A stretch of DNA of 64,000 nucleotides from the NCBI RefSeq assembly GCF_045446075.1, contig NZ_JBJJBQ010000001.1:186001-250000 (forward strand), read 5' to 3'. Shown here in pieces: positions 43,785 through 52,433 of the stretch (within the stretch, counting starts at the first letter, position 1; every line of letters starts with the position of its first letter). Source of the stretch: Flavisericum labens (GTDB lineage Bacteria > Bacteroidota > Bacteroidia > Flavobacteriales > Flavobacteriaceae). The position numbers and the translations under genes are program-made. The notes below the pieces were generated by a model that made no database searches, was not told the origin of the DNA, and saw only the letters and a program-made list of their open reading frames with translations.

Positions 43785-44819
43785 ATGAAAAAAGGAATTT
43801 TATTAGTTAATTTGGGTTCGCCCGATAGCCCGACGCCTAAAGACGTGAAAAAGTATTTGGGCGAGTTTTTAATGGATGAGCGTGTTATAGATATTCCACA
43901 GCTGGCCAGAACGGCACTAGTGAAAGGCATTATTTTAAAAACACGCCCAAAACAATCGGCGGCAGCTTACAAAAAAATATGGTGGGACGAAGGTTCGCCT
44001 TTAATTGTGATTTCACAACGACTTCAAAAGAAAATTCAAAAGCAGGTTGATGTACCGGTGGCCCTAGCGATGCGCTATGGAAGTATGACCATAAAAAAAG
44101 GACTTCAGGAATTGGTTGACAAAGGAGTTGAAGAAGTTTTATTATTTCCTTTGTATCCTCAGTTTGCTATGGCAACTACCGAAACCATTACGGTTTTGGC
44201 AGAAGAGCTTCGCCAAGAACATTTTCCGCAGTTGAAAATAGAATCGGTTCCTGCATTTTACAACAAACCCGACTATATTGAAGTACTTTCAAACTCTATA
44301 AAAACCCATTTAAAAGATAAAAAGTACGAGCATTTATTGTTTTCGTATCACGGGGTTCCTGAGCGGCATATACGTAAAAGTGATGTTACCAAATCACATT
44401 GTAAGATAGACGGGAGCTGTTGTGTGACACCATCAAAAGCACATGAGTTTTGCTACCGCCACCAATGTTTGGAAGTCACTCGATTAGTGGCCGAAACGCT
44501 TCAGCTTAAGGAAGGTACATATTCTACATCGTTTCAATCGCGTTTAGGTTTCGACCCGTGGTTGCAACCTTATACCGACAGAACCATTGAGCGTTTAGGA
44601 AAACAAGGCGTAAAAAACATGGCCATAGTAACACCGGCTTTTGTTAGTGACTGTCTGGAAACCTTAGAAGAAATAGCCATGGAAGGTCAAGAGATTTTCC
44701 ACGAAATAGGTGGAAATGGGTTTACCACCGTACCATGTTTAAACGACGATAAGGAGTTTGTAGATTTATTGTCGAATTGGATAACCCAATGGACAACTTC
44801 TGATATCGAAGTAGCTTAA
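43785..44819 (+). CDS. hemH: Ferrochelatase
   Basis: 344 residues from the ATG at 43785 (MKKGILLVNLGSPDSPTPKD), the family's usual start; a longer frame would run through the promoter. HemH inserts Fe2+ into protoporphyrin IX. The metal-site His lies in FSYHGVPERHIRKSD. Just after it is a Cys-rich stretch (HCKIDGSCCVTPSKAHEFCY, then RHQC), which recalls [2Fe-2S]-bearing bacterial ferrochelatases; whether a cluster is bound is open. The stop overlaps the MATE gene ATG, and hemJ follows. Confidence 0.96.
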   Translation: MKKGILLVNLGSPDSPTPKDVKKYLGEFLMDERVIDIPQLARTALVKGIILKTRPKQSAAAYKKIWWDEGSPLIVISQRLQKKIQKQVDVPVALAMRYGSMTIKKGLQELVDKGVEEVLLFPLYPQFAMATTETITVLAEELRQEHFPQLKIESVPAFYNKPDYIEVLSNSIKTHLKDKKYEHLLFSYHGVPERHIRKSDVTKSHCKIDGSCCVTPSKAHEFCYRHQCLEVTRLVAETLQLKEGTYSTSFQSRLGFDPWLQPYTDRTIERLGKQGVKNMAIVTPAFVSDCLETLEEIAMEGQEIFHEIGGNGFTTVPCLNDDKEFVDLLSNWITQWTTSDIEVA

Positions 44820-46189
44820 TGGAAAAAATATCGTCGCAAGAATTAGGAACCGAACCCATTGGTAAACTGCTAATAAAACAGGCAGTGCCGGCATCCATTG
44901 GTATTTTGGTCATGTCGCTCAACATATTGGTCGATACTATTTTTGTGGGTAACTGGATTGGCTCTACTGCTATTGCCGCCATTAATGTAGTTTTGCCAGT
45001 GTCGTTTTTTATTGCGGCTTTAGGTATGTCTATTGGTGTAGGGGGGGCGTCTATAATTTCACGGGCACTAGGTGCCAATAATCAAAATAAAGCGCTTAAA
45101 ACTTTCGGCAACCAAATTACATTAACCCTGCTGTTAACTGTAGTTATGGTTATTGTAGGGTTGTGGTTTGTTGACGATATAGTGCCGGCTTTTGGAGGCA
45201 AGGGCGCTATTTTAGAGCCTGCCAAAATATACTATACCATTGTACTTTATGGTGTGCCTTTTTTAGCGCTTTGTATGATGGGAAACACCGTAATTAGAGC
45301 AGAGGGCAAACCAAAATTCGCTATGTATGCCATGATGATTCCATCGGTTTCAAATTTGGTGCTAGATTACCTTTTAATCAATGTCATGAATTTGGGAATG
45401 GAAGGGGCAGCTTGGGCCACTACGGGGTCATATCTATTGTGTTTTGCCTTTATTTTGTGGTTCTTTTTATCTCAAAATTCTGAGTTAAAAATCAATTTTT
45501 CACATTTTGGATTAGATAAACCCATCGTTTCCGAAATAAGTTCATTGGGTTTTGTGACGCTTTCCAGACAAGCCGTTGTGAGTATTACTTATTTGTTTAT
45601 GAACAATATCCTGTTCGAATTGGGTGGTGAAACTTCGGTTACCGCCTATGCTATTGTAGGGCGCATGCTTATGTTTGCCCTCTTTCCTGTTTATGGTATC
45701 ACCCAAGGGTTTTTGCCCATTGCAGGCTTTAACTATGGAGCACTGAAATACAACAGAGTGAAAGAAACCATAAATACGGCCATAAAATATGCCGCAGGTT
45801 TGGCTACAGTGGTATTTATTTTGCTCATGGTGTTTCCAGAGGCCATTACCAAACTTTTTACGGACGATGTTGAGGTTTTAAAAGAAACGCCACCTGCCAT
45901 GCGCTGGGTATTTGCGGCCACGCCTATAATTGCCCTTCAGCTTATTGGAGCGGCCTATTTTCAGGCCATTGGTAAGGCTAAACACGCTTTATTGCTTACA
46001 CTATGCCGACAAGGGTTTTTCTTTATACCACTTATTTTAATTTTACCGCTGTTTTGCGGTGAACTTGGTGTTTGGATATCCTTTCCCATTTCTGATGTTT
46101 TGGCCACTTTAGTAACGGGCTATTTTTTAAATCGGGAAATTATTAAGAACTTGAAAACAGAAAACAATCCGTTATCCGTAAATAACTAA
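44819..46189 (+). CDS. MATE-family efflux transporter
   Basis: 456 residues with 12 predicted membrane helices, the usual MATE size. These transporters export organic cations or drugs in exchange for Na+ or H+. The two-half arrangement shows in QAVPASIGILVMSLNILVDT near the start and SRQAVVSITYLFMNNILFEL in the middle. It is coupled to hemH by a TAATG overlap and lies 2 bases before hemJ. Such a position invites a link to porphyrin or heme export, which is inference; chance co-location is equally possible. Confidence 0.92.
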   Translation: MEKISSQELGTEPIGKLLIKQAVPASIGILVMSLNILVDTIFVGNWIGSTAIAAINVVLPVSFFIAALGMSIGVGGASIISRALGANNQNKALKTFGNQITLTLLLTVVMVIVGLWFVDDIVPAFGGKGAILEPAKIYYTIVLYGVPFLALCMMGNTVIRAEGKPKFAMYAMMIPSVSNLVLDYLLINVMNLGMEGAAWATTGSYLLCFAFILWFFLSQNSELKINFSHFGLDKPIVSEISSLGFVTLSRQAVVSITYLFMNNILFELGGETSVTAYAIVGRMLMFALFPVYGITQGFLPIAGFNYGALKYNRVKETINTAIKYAAGLATVVFILLMVFPEAITKLFTDDVEVLKETPPAMRWVFAATPIIALQLIGAAYFQAIGKAKHALLLTLCRQGFFFIPLILILPLFCGELGVWISFPISDVLATLVTGYFLNREIIKNLKTENNPLSVNN

Positions 46190-46191
46190 GT

Positions 46192-46740
46192 ATGGAATAT
46201 TACGCCTATATAAAGTCATTTCACCTCATATTTGTCATCACTTGGTTTGCAGGTTTATTTTATATTCCGCGATTGTTTGTTTACCAAATCGAAGCCTTTC
46301 ATAAACCATCGCCAGAAAAGGAAATTTTAGGCAAACAGCTTAAACTCATGGCCAAGCGTTTGTGGTATATCATTACCTGGCCATCGGCTATATTGGCTAC
46401 TATTTTTGCTGTTTGGCTTTTGGTTTTGCAACCCTACTGGTTAGAACAATCCTGGATGCATGTTAAATTAGCCTTTGTCGTTCTGCTCATTATCTACCAT
46501 TTAAAAACGCATCAATATTTTAAACAACTGCAAAACGATGTAGTAAAAAAATCGTCCAGTTTTATGCGTATCTGGAACGAGGGCGCTACATTTATTCTCT
46601 TTGCCGTGGTATTTTTGGTGGTATTAAAAAGTGCTATAAACTGGATTTGGGGTGTTATTGGTATTGTGGTTTTGGGCATTCTTATCATGCTTGGATTTAA
46701 AATTTATAAAAATATTCGAGACAAAAACCCAGATGCTTAA
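46192..46740 (+). CDS. hemJ: Protoporphyrinogen IX oxidase, HemJ type
   Basis: 182 residues with four to five membrane helices. HemJ oxidises protoporphyrinogen IX to protoporphyrin IX, the step before ferrochelatase, with electrons going to the respiratory chain. The N-terminal pattern IKSFHLIFVITWFAGLFYIP with H11 fits the HemJ consensus, as does LKLMAKRLWYIITWPS. Relatives are often called CopD family proteins. It follows the MATE gene after 2 bases. A dispersed repeat directly behind it may end the transcript. Confidence 0.88.
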   Translation: MEYYAYIKSFHLIFVITWFAGLFYIPRLFVYQIEAFHKPSPEKEILGKQLKLMAKRLWYIITWPSAILATIFAVWLLVLQPYWLEQSWMHVKLAFVVLLIIYHLKTHQYFKQLQNDVVKKSSSFMRIWNEGATFILFAVVFLVVLKSAINWIWGVIGIVVLGILIMLGFKIYKNIRDKNPDA

Positions 46741-46862
46741 AATCGTTTGGGCGTTGCCACACCATCCGCTTCAGGCCGTGCAAGTGGCCGGGCTTTGCAT
46801 TATATCTTTTTTTCGGGCCTCAAAAAAGGATGCCATTCCAATCCCTAACGCGCTTATCGGCC
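46741..46862. repeat. Dispersed GGGCGTT...AACGC repeat after hemJ
   Basis: The element opens with TTTGGGCGTTGCC and closes with CAATCCCTAACGC; the ends are inverted (GCGTT/AACGC). Inside are GC-rich hairpin parts (GGCCGTGCAAGTGGCC) and an A/T stem (ATCTTTTTTTC with CAAAAAAGGAT). I recognise this arrangement from many Flavobacteriia spacers. A 49-codon frame inside (46733-46882) is an artefact of the repeat. Confidence 0.6.
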
Positions 46863-46936
46863 AACTTCAAGCTTTTAAATAAGCCTTAGGCTTTTTGGTT
46901 TGATTATTGCTATATTTATTGAATCATAATTTCTCT

Positions 46937-48421
46937 ATGAAACTAAAAAAACTGTCCTTACGTACCCGTATCTTTTTGGCCATGATATTGTTGGTGTTAT
47001 TGGCGTCAGTGCTTATTTCGGCAGTAGCCATATACCAGTACAAGGAGCAAAGTAAGGATTACCACACTGGACGATTAGAGCGTAAAGAGGGAAGCATTCA
47101 AGCCCACATAAAACGCGTATTGAATGGCAGGCAAAATACATGGGAAGTCAAGACCGAAAACATCCCGTTTATTTTTAAGGAAGCAGTGTATAACATTGCC
47201 GATATCCACAAACTTCAAATTAACATTTATGATTTGGAGGGCAGTTTGTTGATTTCATCAAAAGCTGGCTTGCAAACCAGTGCGGCCGATAAATGTATAA
47301 ATGCCGATATTTTAAACGCTATAAATAATAATGTAGAATTTAATAGCGAAAACGAGGTAGCGAGGCACCGCTATGTTGATAAACGCAAGGAAAATGGCGA
47401 AATTTTTCAATCTTCGTATACGTTTATTTCCGACCAAAAATCAAAACCTTTGGCCATTTTAAATATCCCGTATTTAGAAAAAGATGATTTCCTCGACAAA
47501 GAACTCTACGAGTTTTTAATCCGAATAGCTTATGCTTTTGCGCTGGTATTGCTTATGGCCATAGTTATTGCGTTTTTACTGTCAAAATACATTACCAAAT
47601 CGTTAAAAACGATAAGCGATAAAATCAATACTACCAGACTTGAAAAGCGCAACCAAAAAATTGAAGTAGACGATACTAGTGAGGAAATCACCACTTTGGT
47701 AAACTCGTATAACAGCATGATTGATGAGCTTGAAGAGAGTGCTATACAATTGGCACGAAGCGAGCGCGAACAAGCCTGGCGAGAAATGGCCAAACAAGTG
47801 GCACACGAAATTAAAAACCCGCTAACGCCCATGCGCCTCACCGTTCAAAACTTTCAACGCAAGTTTAACCCAGACGACGAAAATATCCATACCAAAATAG
47901 ACGAGTACAGTAAAACGCTCATTCAGCAAATCGATACGATGAGCGCCATTGCATCAGCATTTTCAAACTTTGCTAAAATGCCAGCGCAGCAAAACGAAAC
48001 CCTCAACGTGGTGAAAATTGTTAAATTGGCATTGGATATTTTTAACGAGGACTATATTGTTTTTACGGCCGATGCTGAAGAAGTAATTGCCAAGTTTGAT
48101 AGGTCGCAACTTATTCGTGTGGTGACCAATCTGGTTAAAAATGCCATTCAGGCCCTACCGAATACAGAAAACCCAAAAATTGAAGTGCATGTGGGGGCTA
48201 CCGATACGGATGCCGTTATTACGGTAAGCGACAATGGTATGGGGGTGGCAGAGGAAAACAAAGACAAGGTTTTCGAACCCAAATTTACTACAAAAAGTAG
48301 TGGTATGGGCTTAGGTTTGGCCATGGTGAAAAATATTGTGGAAACCTACAACGGCACCATTTCGTTTGAAACAGAAAAAGGAGAAGGCACTATTTTTAAG
48401 GTAAGTTTTCCCAAAGCATAA
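46937..48421 (+). CDS. Membrane sensor histidine kinase, NtrY-like
   Basis: 494 residues from the ATG at 46937 (MKLKKLSLRTRIFLAM). Two membrane helices (about 14-36 and 196-222) flank a periplasmic sensor region of 160 residues. A HAMP domain follows (about 225-275), then the phosphoacceptor helix with H in AKQVAHEIKNPLTPMRL, and an HATPase domain with N box VTNLVKNAIQALPN, G1 SDNGMGV and G2 GMGLGLAMVKNIVE. It phosphorylates itself and then a response regulator, but none is encoded nearby. The signal is unknown. Confidence 0.92.
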   Translation: MKLKKLSLRTRIFLAMILLVLLASVLISAVAIYQYKEQSKDYHTGRLERKEGSIQAHIKRVLNGRQNTWEVKTENIPFIFKEAVYNIADIHKLQINIYDLEGSLLISSKAGLQTSAADKCINADILNAINNNVEFNSENEVARHRYVDKRKENGEIFQSSYTFISDQKSKPLAILNIPYLEKDDFLDKELYEFLIRIAYAFALVLLMAIVIAFLLSKYITKSLKTISDKINTTRLEKRNQKIEVDDTSEEITTLVNSYNSMIDELEESAIQLARSEREQAWREMAKQVAHEIKNPLTPMRLTVQNFQRKFNPDDENIHTKIDEYSKTLIQQIDTMSAIASAFSNFAKMPAQQNETLNVVKIVKLALDIFNEDYIVFTADAEEVIAKFDRSQLIRVVTNLVKNAIQALPNTENPKIEVHVGATDTDAVITVSDNGMGVAEENKDKVFEPKFTTKSSGMGLGLAMVKNIVETYNGTISFETEKGEGTIFKVSFPKA

Positions 48422-48462
48422 ATTCCTGCGAGCGCAGTAATCCATTATAAAAAAATAAAATT

Positions 48463-49245
48463 ATGAGTTACAATAACATTTTATTAGAAGAAAACAATGG
48501 GATAGCCACCATTACCATAAACCGACCTAAAAAATTGAATGCGCTCAACCAAGAGACCATAAAGGAGCTCCACGAGGCGTTTAAGACCGCTAACGAAGAC
48601 AAAGGCACAAAAGTGATATTGGTTACTGGAAGTGGAGAAAAAGCTTTTGTAGCGGGCGCCGATATCAGTGAGTTTGCCGATTACGATGTTAGCGAAGGCA
48701 AACAATTGGCTGCCAATGGGCAAAAGATATTATTCGATTTTGTAGAAAACCTGTCTACCCCCGTTATAGCGGCCGTAAATGGTTTTGCTCTGGGTGGCGG
48801 ATTGGAGCTCGCCATGGCTTGCCATTTTAGGGTAGCCAGCGATAATGCCAAATTGGGCTTGCCTGAAGTATCGTTAGGTGTTATTCCGGGGTATGGTGGT
48901 ACGCAAAGGTTACCACAACTTATTGGGAAAGGGCGCGCTATGGAAATGATTATGACTGCCGGTATGATAGACGCCAAACAAGCCTTGACTTTTGGTTTAG
49001 TAAACCATGTGGCTACCCAAGAGGAGTTACTGCCGCTTTGCGAAAAAATAGCAGGTAAAATTTTAAATAATTCTTCTGTGGCTATTAGTGCTGCCATTAA
49101 AGCTATAAATGCCAATTATAAAGATGGCGTAAACGGTTTTGATGTAGAAATTAACGATTTTGGAAACTGCTTTGATACCGAAGATTTTACCGAAGGCACC
49201 ACCGCGTTTTTAGAAAAACGAAAGGCTGATTTTCCTGGGGAGTAG
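48463..49245 (+). CDS. Enoyl-CoA hydratase/isomerase (crotonase) family protein
   Basis: 260 residues, the size of short-chain enoyl-CoA hydratase, which adds water to 2-enoyl-CoA in fatty-acid or butanoate breakdown. Oxyanion-hole parts are AFVAGADISEFADYD and AAVNGFALGGGLELAMACHF. Both catalytic Glu are present, in the GGGLEL helix zone and in LGLPEVSLGVIPGYGG. It follows the kinase gene after 41 bases. The true acyl substrate cannot be read from the sequence. Confidence 0.92.
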   Translation: MSYNNILLEENNGIATITINRPKKLNALNQETIKELHEAFKTANEDKGTKVILVTGSGEKAFVAGADISEFADYDVSEGKQLAANGQKILFDFVENLSTPVIAAVNGFALGGGLELAMACHFRVASDNAKLGLPEVSLGVIPGYGGTQRLPQLIGKGRAMEMIMTAGMIDAKQALTFGLVNHVATQEELLPLCEKIAGKILNNSSVAISAAIKAINANYKDGVNGFDVEINDFGNCFDTEDFTEGTTAFLEKRKADFPGE

Positions 49246-49254
49246 AGTGGTTGG

Positions 49255-49400
49255 AAAAGTGGTTCGTTTAACGGCCTTGTATAACCGTCAGTTATGAATT
49301 TTTAAAATTACTGTTTTTCAGCCGTTACCAATTGCTATTTAGTTCTGGCATCCTAAGTTTTAGCCTAAACCGCCGTAATTGCGGTTTACATTGTTGGCAA
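49255..49400. repeat. Cassette-like dispersed element with imperfect stem
   Basis: On the minus strand the segment begins TTGCCAACAATGTAAACCGC, contains AATTACGGCGG and TAACTGACGGTTATACA, and ends GCCGTTAAACGAAC. GTTAAAC fits the GTTRRRY core of integron attC sites; the far end fits less well. The parts CCGCAATTACGG and ACCGTCAGTTA suggest a folded single strand. I recognise the element from other Flavobacteriia, where it stands beside single hypothetical genes. No integrase is nearby. Confidence 0.45.
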
Positions 49401-49407
49401 TAGTTTT

Positions 49408-49884
49408 TTAATAATCTATCTCAAAAACACCCTCTGAAACTATTTTTAAATCTCCGTCATGTTCAGCTGTGAATGCAAACGTACCTTTAAATCTGCTCCC
49501 TGTGTCTTCTGTTACAATGACAGAACCATCGGTCGATTTATATTGAATGTTGACATCACCAGTTTTATACCATCCTTCATTTTGAATTGATCCTGAAAAA
49601 CTTAAGAACTGATAATTTCCAACTCCTTGAGCAATTGGAAATATCAAGTAGAAACCGATATTATCGTCAGTGTATCCTTCAATCCCAAAGAAACCTCCTC
49701 CACTTCCTAATCCACCTCTTATAATATCTACTCTGGAATCACAAACTATTAATTCGCCATCAACTTTTGCCTGCATAGTAGTTATTCTTGTATCATCATT
49801 AGTTATTCTTGTATCATCATTCTTTGAACAGTTTGAAAGAAGAAGAATTAGAATTAATAATCGAAAAATGTGTCTTGTTTTCAT
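49408..49884 (-). CDS. DUF6252-like lipoprotein
   Basis: 158 residues. The signal MKTRHIFRLLILILLLSNC gives Cys19 as lipidation site. The mature domain resembles DUF6252: TTMQAKVDGELIVCDSR, GVGNYQFLSFSG, and a beta-rich end GTFAFTAEHDGDLKIVSEGV. An exact 21-bp tandem duplication right after the lipobox encodes NDDTRIT twice. The gene borders a cassette-like repeat on its 3' side, and no operon partner is seen, so it may be an accessory gene. The function is unknown. Confidence 0.75.
   Translation of the reverse strand: MKTRHIFRLLILILLLSNCSKNDDTRITNDDTRITTMQAKVDGELIVCDSRVDIIRGGLGSGGGFFGIEGYTDDNIGFYLIFPIAQGVGNYQFLSFSGSIQNEGWYKTGDVNIQYKSTDGSVIVTEDTGSRFKGTFAFTAEHDGDLKIVSEGVFEIDY
49780..49821. 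repeat. Exact 21-bp tandem duplication within the DUF6252-like gene
   Basis: AGTTATTCTTGTATCATCAT plus T is present twice in a row, with no mismatch, adding seven residues after the lipobox without a frameshift. The lack of mismatches suggests a recent event. Confidence 0.92.
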
Positions 49885-50168
49885 AGTATAAATATATTCT
49901 AAGCTTAATCAGAGTTAAAAATCTGATTATTAACGTATTAAAAATTTAACATAATTATTAATTCCATGCAGAATTCTATTATAATTATTGCCAACTTAGG
50001 GATATGAAAACGTTTTTATGTTTTATATCCGTCGTTAAACGAAGGTAGTTGAAATTTTTTACAAAATCAAGTTGTTAATAACCCCTCTTGGCTTAAACAG
50101 TTTTCGGTTTAAATAATATGTAATTTTAAAGGGCTTCACTAAGAGCAAAAACCTTTAATTTACTGAAA

Positions 50169-51242
50169 ATGAGTTATAAATCTGTTATAAAAGGCCGAGG
50201 TGCGCAAAGAAATGTGCATAACCGATTTTTTGAGCATAGCCACGAAACCCGCGATGATTTTTTGGAATACTGCCAAAAAGAAGGCGAAATAGCCGATAAC
50301 AACAAGACACTGTATTTAGAAACCTTTCCAAAAACCATAGTCAACAAAGTTGAAAGCCCAGACGTGGGTATGATGTATTCCATGAACGCTTATCAAGGTT
50401 GTGAGCACGGTTGCATTTATTGTTATGCAAGAAACACTCACGAATATTGGGGTTACGGCGCCGGTTTAGATTTTGAACGCCGCATTTTAGTAAAGAAAAA
50501 TGCACCTACACTGTTGGAAGCGCAACTAAAAAAGAAAAGTTGGAAAGCACAGCCCATAGTTATGTCCGGCAACACCGATTGCTACCAGCCTGCCGAGAAG
50601 CAATTTGAAATAACCCGAAAATGTTTGGAGATGTTTTTAAAATACAAACACCCTGTGGGCATCATTACCAAAAATGCTTTGATTTTGCGTGATTTAGACT
50701 TGCTTAAAACATTGGCAAAAGATAATTTGGTTGGAGTGAATATTTCGATTACCTCTTTAAGTGAAGATACCCGTCGTATTTTAGAACCCCGCACCGCCAC
50801 TATAAAAAAGCGATTGGAAACTGTAAAAATATTAAGCGAAAACGGTATTCCAGTTAATGTCATGCTGGCGCCTATTATTCCATCCATAAATAGTCACGAG
50901 ATTTTACCATTGGCAAAGGCCGCTGATGAACATGGGGCGCTTTCCATTGGGCATACTATCGTAAGGTTAAACGGTGCGATTGGCGAAATTTTTACCGATT
51001 GGATTAATAAAACAATGCCTGATCGTGCCGATAAGGTATTACACCAAATTGAAAGTTGCCACGGCGGCAGTTTAAACGATTCGCGTTACGGTGCCCGAAT
51101 GCGGGGCGAGGGCAAAATAGCCGAACAAATAAGTAACTTGGTAAAATTGGCTAAACAAAAATATTTTAAGGATAAGGTGTTTCCAAAGCTTAACACCGGT
51201 TTGCATGAACAGTATAAAGATGGGCAACTTAAATTGTTTTAA
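50169..51242 (+). CDS. PA0069-family radical SAM protein
   Basis: 357 residues. The radical SAM motif is C78-EHG-C82-IY-C85 within AYQGCEHGCIYCYARNTH, which binds a 4Fe-4S cluster and S-adenosylmethionine. Further family parts are IKGRGAQRNVHNRFF at the start and PIVMSGNTDCYQPAEKQFEI. The branch is related to spore photoproduct lyase in the broad sense (often misnamed SplB); the reaction of the PA0069 family is unknown. It is monocistronic with a leader of unclear length; the 284-base spacer before it holds no other gene. Confidence 0.92.
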   Translation: MSYKSVIKGRGAQRNVHNRFFEHSHETRDDFLEYCQKEGEIADNNKTLYLETFPKTIVNKVESPDVGMMYSMNAYQGCEHGCIYCYARNTHEYWGYGAGLDFERRILVKKNAPTLLEAQLKKKSWKAQPIVMSGNTDCYQPAEKQFEITRKCLEMFLKYKHPVGIITKNALILRDLDLLKTLAKDNLVGVNISITSLSEDTRRILEPRTATIKKRLETVKILSENGIPVNVMLAPIIPSINSHEILPLAKAADEHGALSIGHTIVRLNGAIGEIFTDWINKTMPDRADKVLHQIESCHGGSLNDSRYGARMRGEGKIAEQISNLVKLAKQKYFKDKVFPKLNTGLHEQYKDGQLKLF

Positions 51243-51295
51243 AAAGACATATTTTGATCGGTAGTTTGCCATATCATCATTAGGCCAGGCTTAAG

Positions 51296-51326
51296 AAAAA
51301 AGGAGCGGGCCAAATGGCCCGCTCCT
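51296..51326 (-). terminator. Intrinsic terminator of the first secreted paralog
   Basis: AGGAGCGGGCC-AAAT-GGCCCGCTCCT is an 11-bp perfect stem, with A-run on the plus strand (T-run after the stem on the minus strand). Confidence 0.88.
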
Positions 51327-51352
51327 AAAGTTAAATTCAAGTTAGTTAAGGT

Positions 51353-51961
51353 TTAACTTTTAATCATTTCGGTAAATACTCTACCTTCTGTTCTGTAAAT
51401 TATTTTGTAGTCTACAATGTTCATTCCGGTTAATCGGAATAAGCGTTCTATCTTCTCAGTGTTTTTAATGGTTTCTGAGTACATAAGTTCGTAGTCTCCA
51501 TGAATTCCTGAGTAAACTTCAATAGCCATTGGCGCTTTCTCAAGCGATAACTTGTTAATGAATACCAAATTTCCCTTAATTCTGGTCATTGGCTTAAAGA
51601 ATGTTTTTTCAAGTTCTTTTTTAAAAGATACTTTACTTGCTTCAACCTTGAATGGAATGGTAGAAATTTCTACGTCTTTGTTCAATTCGAAAAGATATTC
51701 TCCATTAGGAAGCGATGTTAAATCAAATCCTTTAGTAAATACGCCTTTCGTTTGGATAGACTCTTTATATAATACCATACCATTTTCATCTTTGATAGAT
51801 AGAAGGTCGCCTTGATCAACATTGATTAAGGTTACCGATGTTCGTTCAGCGCCATTTACGATACTAAAAAATGATGCTTTTTCTTTGCCGAAACTTAACA
51901 AGGCAGTCATCATGATTGCCATTAAGATTCCTTTTTTGGTGTTTCTGATTACGTTTTTCAT
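51353..51961 (-). CDS. Secreted protein, paralog 1
   Basis: 202 residues. The first 14 residues (MKNVIRNTKKGILM) are identical to those of paralog 2 and open a signal peptide (to about residue 24). The mature part has two similar beta-sandwich-like halves: GDLLSIKDENGMVLYKESIQ, FDLTSLPNGEYLFELNKDVE, and a second module of about 90 residues. The pattern is that of DUF3244-like or T9SS-secreted adhesin modules, but no T9SS C-terminal signal is seen. No family was recognised. It shares its upstream element with paralog 2 and the third, broken copy. Confidence 0.72.
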   Translation of the reverse strand: MKNVIRNTKKGILMAIMMTALLSFGKEKASFFSIVNGAERTSVTLINVDQGDLLSIKDENGMVLYKESIQTKGVFTKGFDLTSLPNGEYLFELNKDVEISTIPFKVEASKVSFKKELEKTFFKPMTRIKGNLVFINKLSLEKAPMAIEVYSGIHGDYELMYSETIKNTEKIERLFRLTGMNIVDYKIIYRTEGRVFTEMIKS

Positions 51962-52433
51962 AATTTGAGGTTTTTAACGTTCAACACTTCAAAGGTAAGC
52001 TATAAATGATGTTTGTAAAACATTGATATTGATATATTTATGTGTTATATTACCTGTTATTTTTACATCAAGTTTAGGTTAAATCAATATTGAATATTTA
52101 AGTGATAATTGTGTGTAATTTAGGGTGTAGGTTACCTAATATTTATTAATAGGTTGTACTAAGGCAGAAAAGTTTTTTAGTGATTAAAATTACTATCTGT
52201 TTTTCTAAAAATTAAAATTGGATTGTTTTTTTATTTGCAATAAAGCATGAATGTTATTTTGATTTTATTTCAGGGACTCGTCTTAAAATTTTGTTTTTTA
52301 ATTCCTATTAAGGAGCCGAGACAAGTTTGGTATGAGATGAAAAGAATATAGGGCACTTATTGGGAGCAAATTAAAATGATGAAGAGACAGTTAGTTAATG
52401 GTTATAATTAAGGCTAATAAAATTAAAAGTTGT
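51962..52433. other. AT-rich spacer with the conserved paralog promoter block
   Basis: Bases 51962-52060 hold the promoter and conserved upstream block of paralog 1 (minus strand). The remaining 370 bases up to the terminator of paralog 2 are AT-rich; I see no gene, only weak palindromes such as TAGGTTACCTA near 52131. Confidence 0.6.
51978..52060 (-). promoter_or_regulatory. Promoter and upstream block of paralog 1
   Basis: Minus strand: a -7 element TACCTTTG (51989-51996), downstream AGTGTTGAACG, and upstream the block AACAG-GTAATATAACACATA running into TATATCAATATCAATG (about 52016-52060). The same parts recur before paralog 2 and the third copy. Confidence 0.6.

Noticed and set aside
46733..46882. 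A 49-codon frame overlapping the end of hemJ
   Set aside because: It runs through the dispersed GGGCGTT...AACGC repeat and has no start signal of its own; the composition is that of the repeat, not of a protein.
46937..48421. A two-component system
   Set aside because: Only the kinase is present; the downstream gene is a crotonase and no response regulator is in reach.
49255..49400. A complete integron
   Set aside because: No integrase gene is in the window and only one attC-like element is present; kept as a possible cassette remnant.
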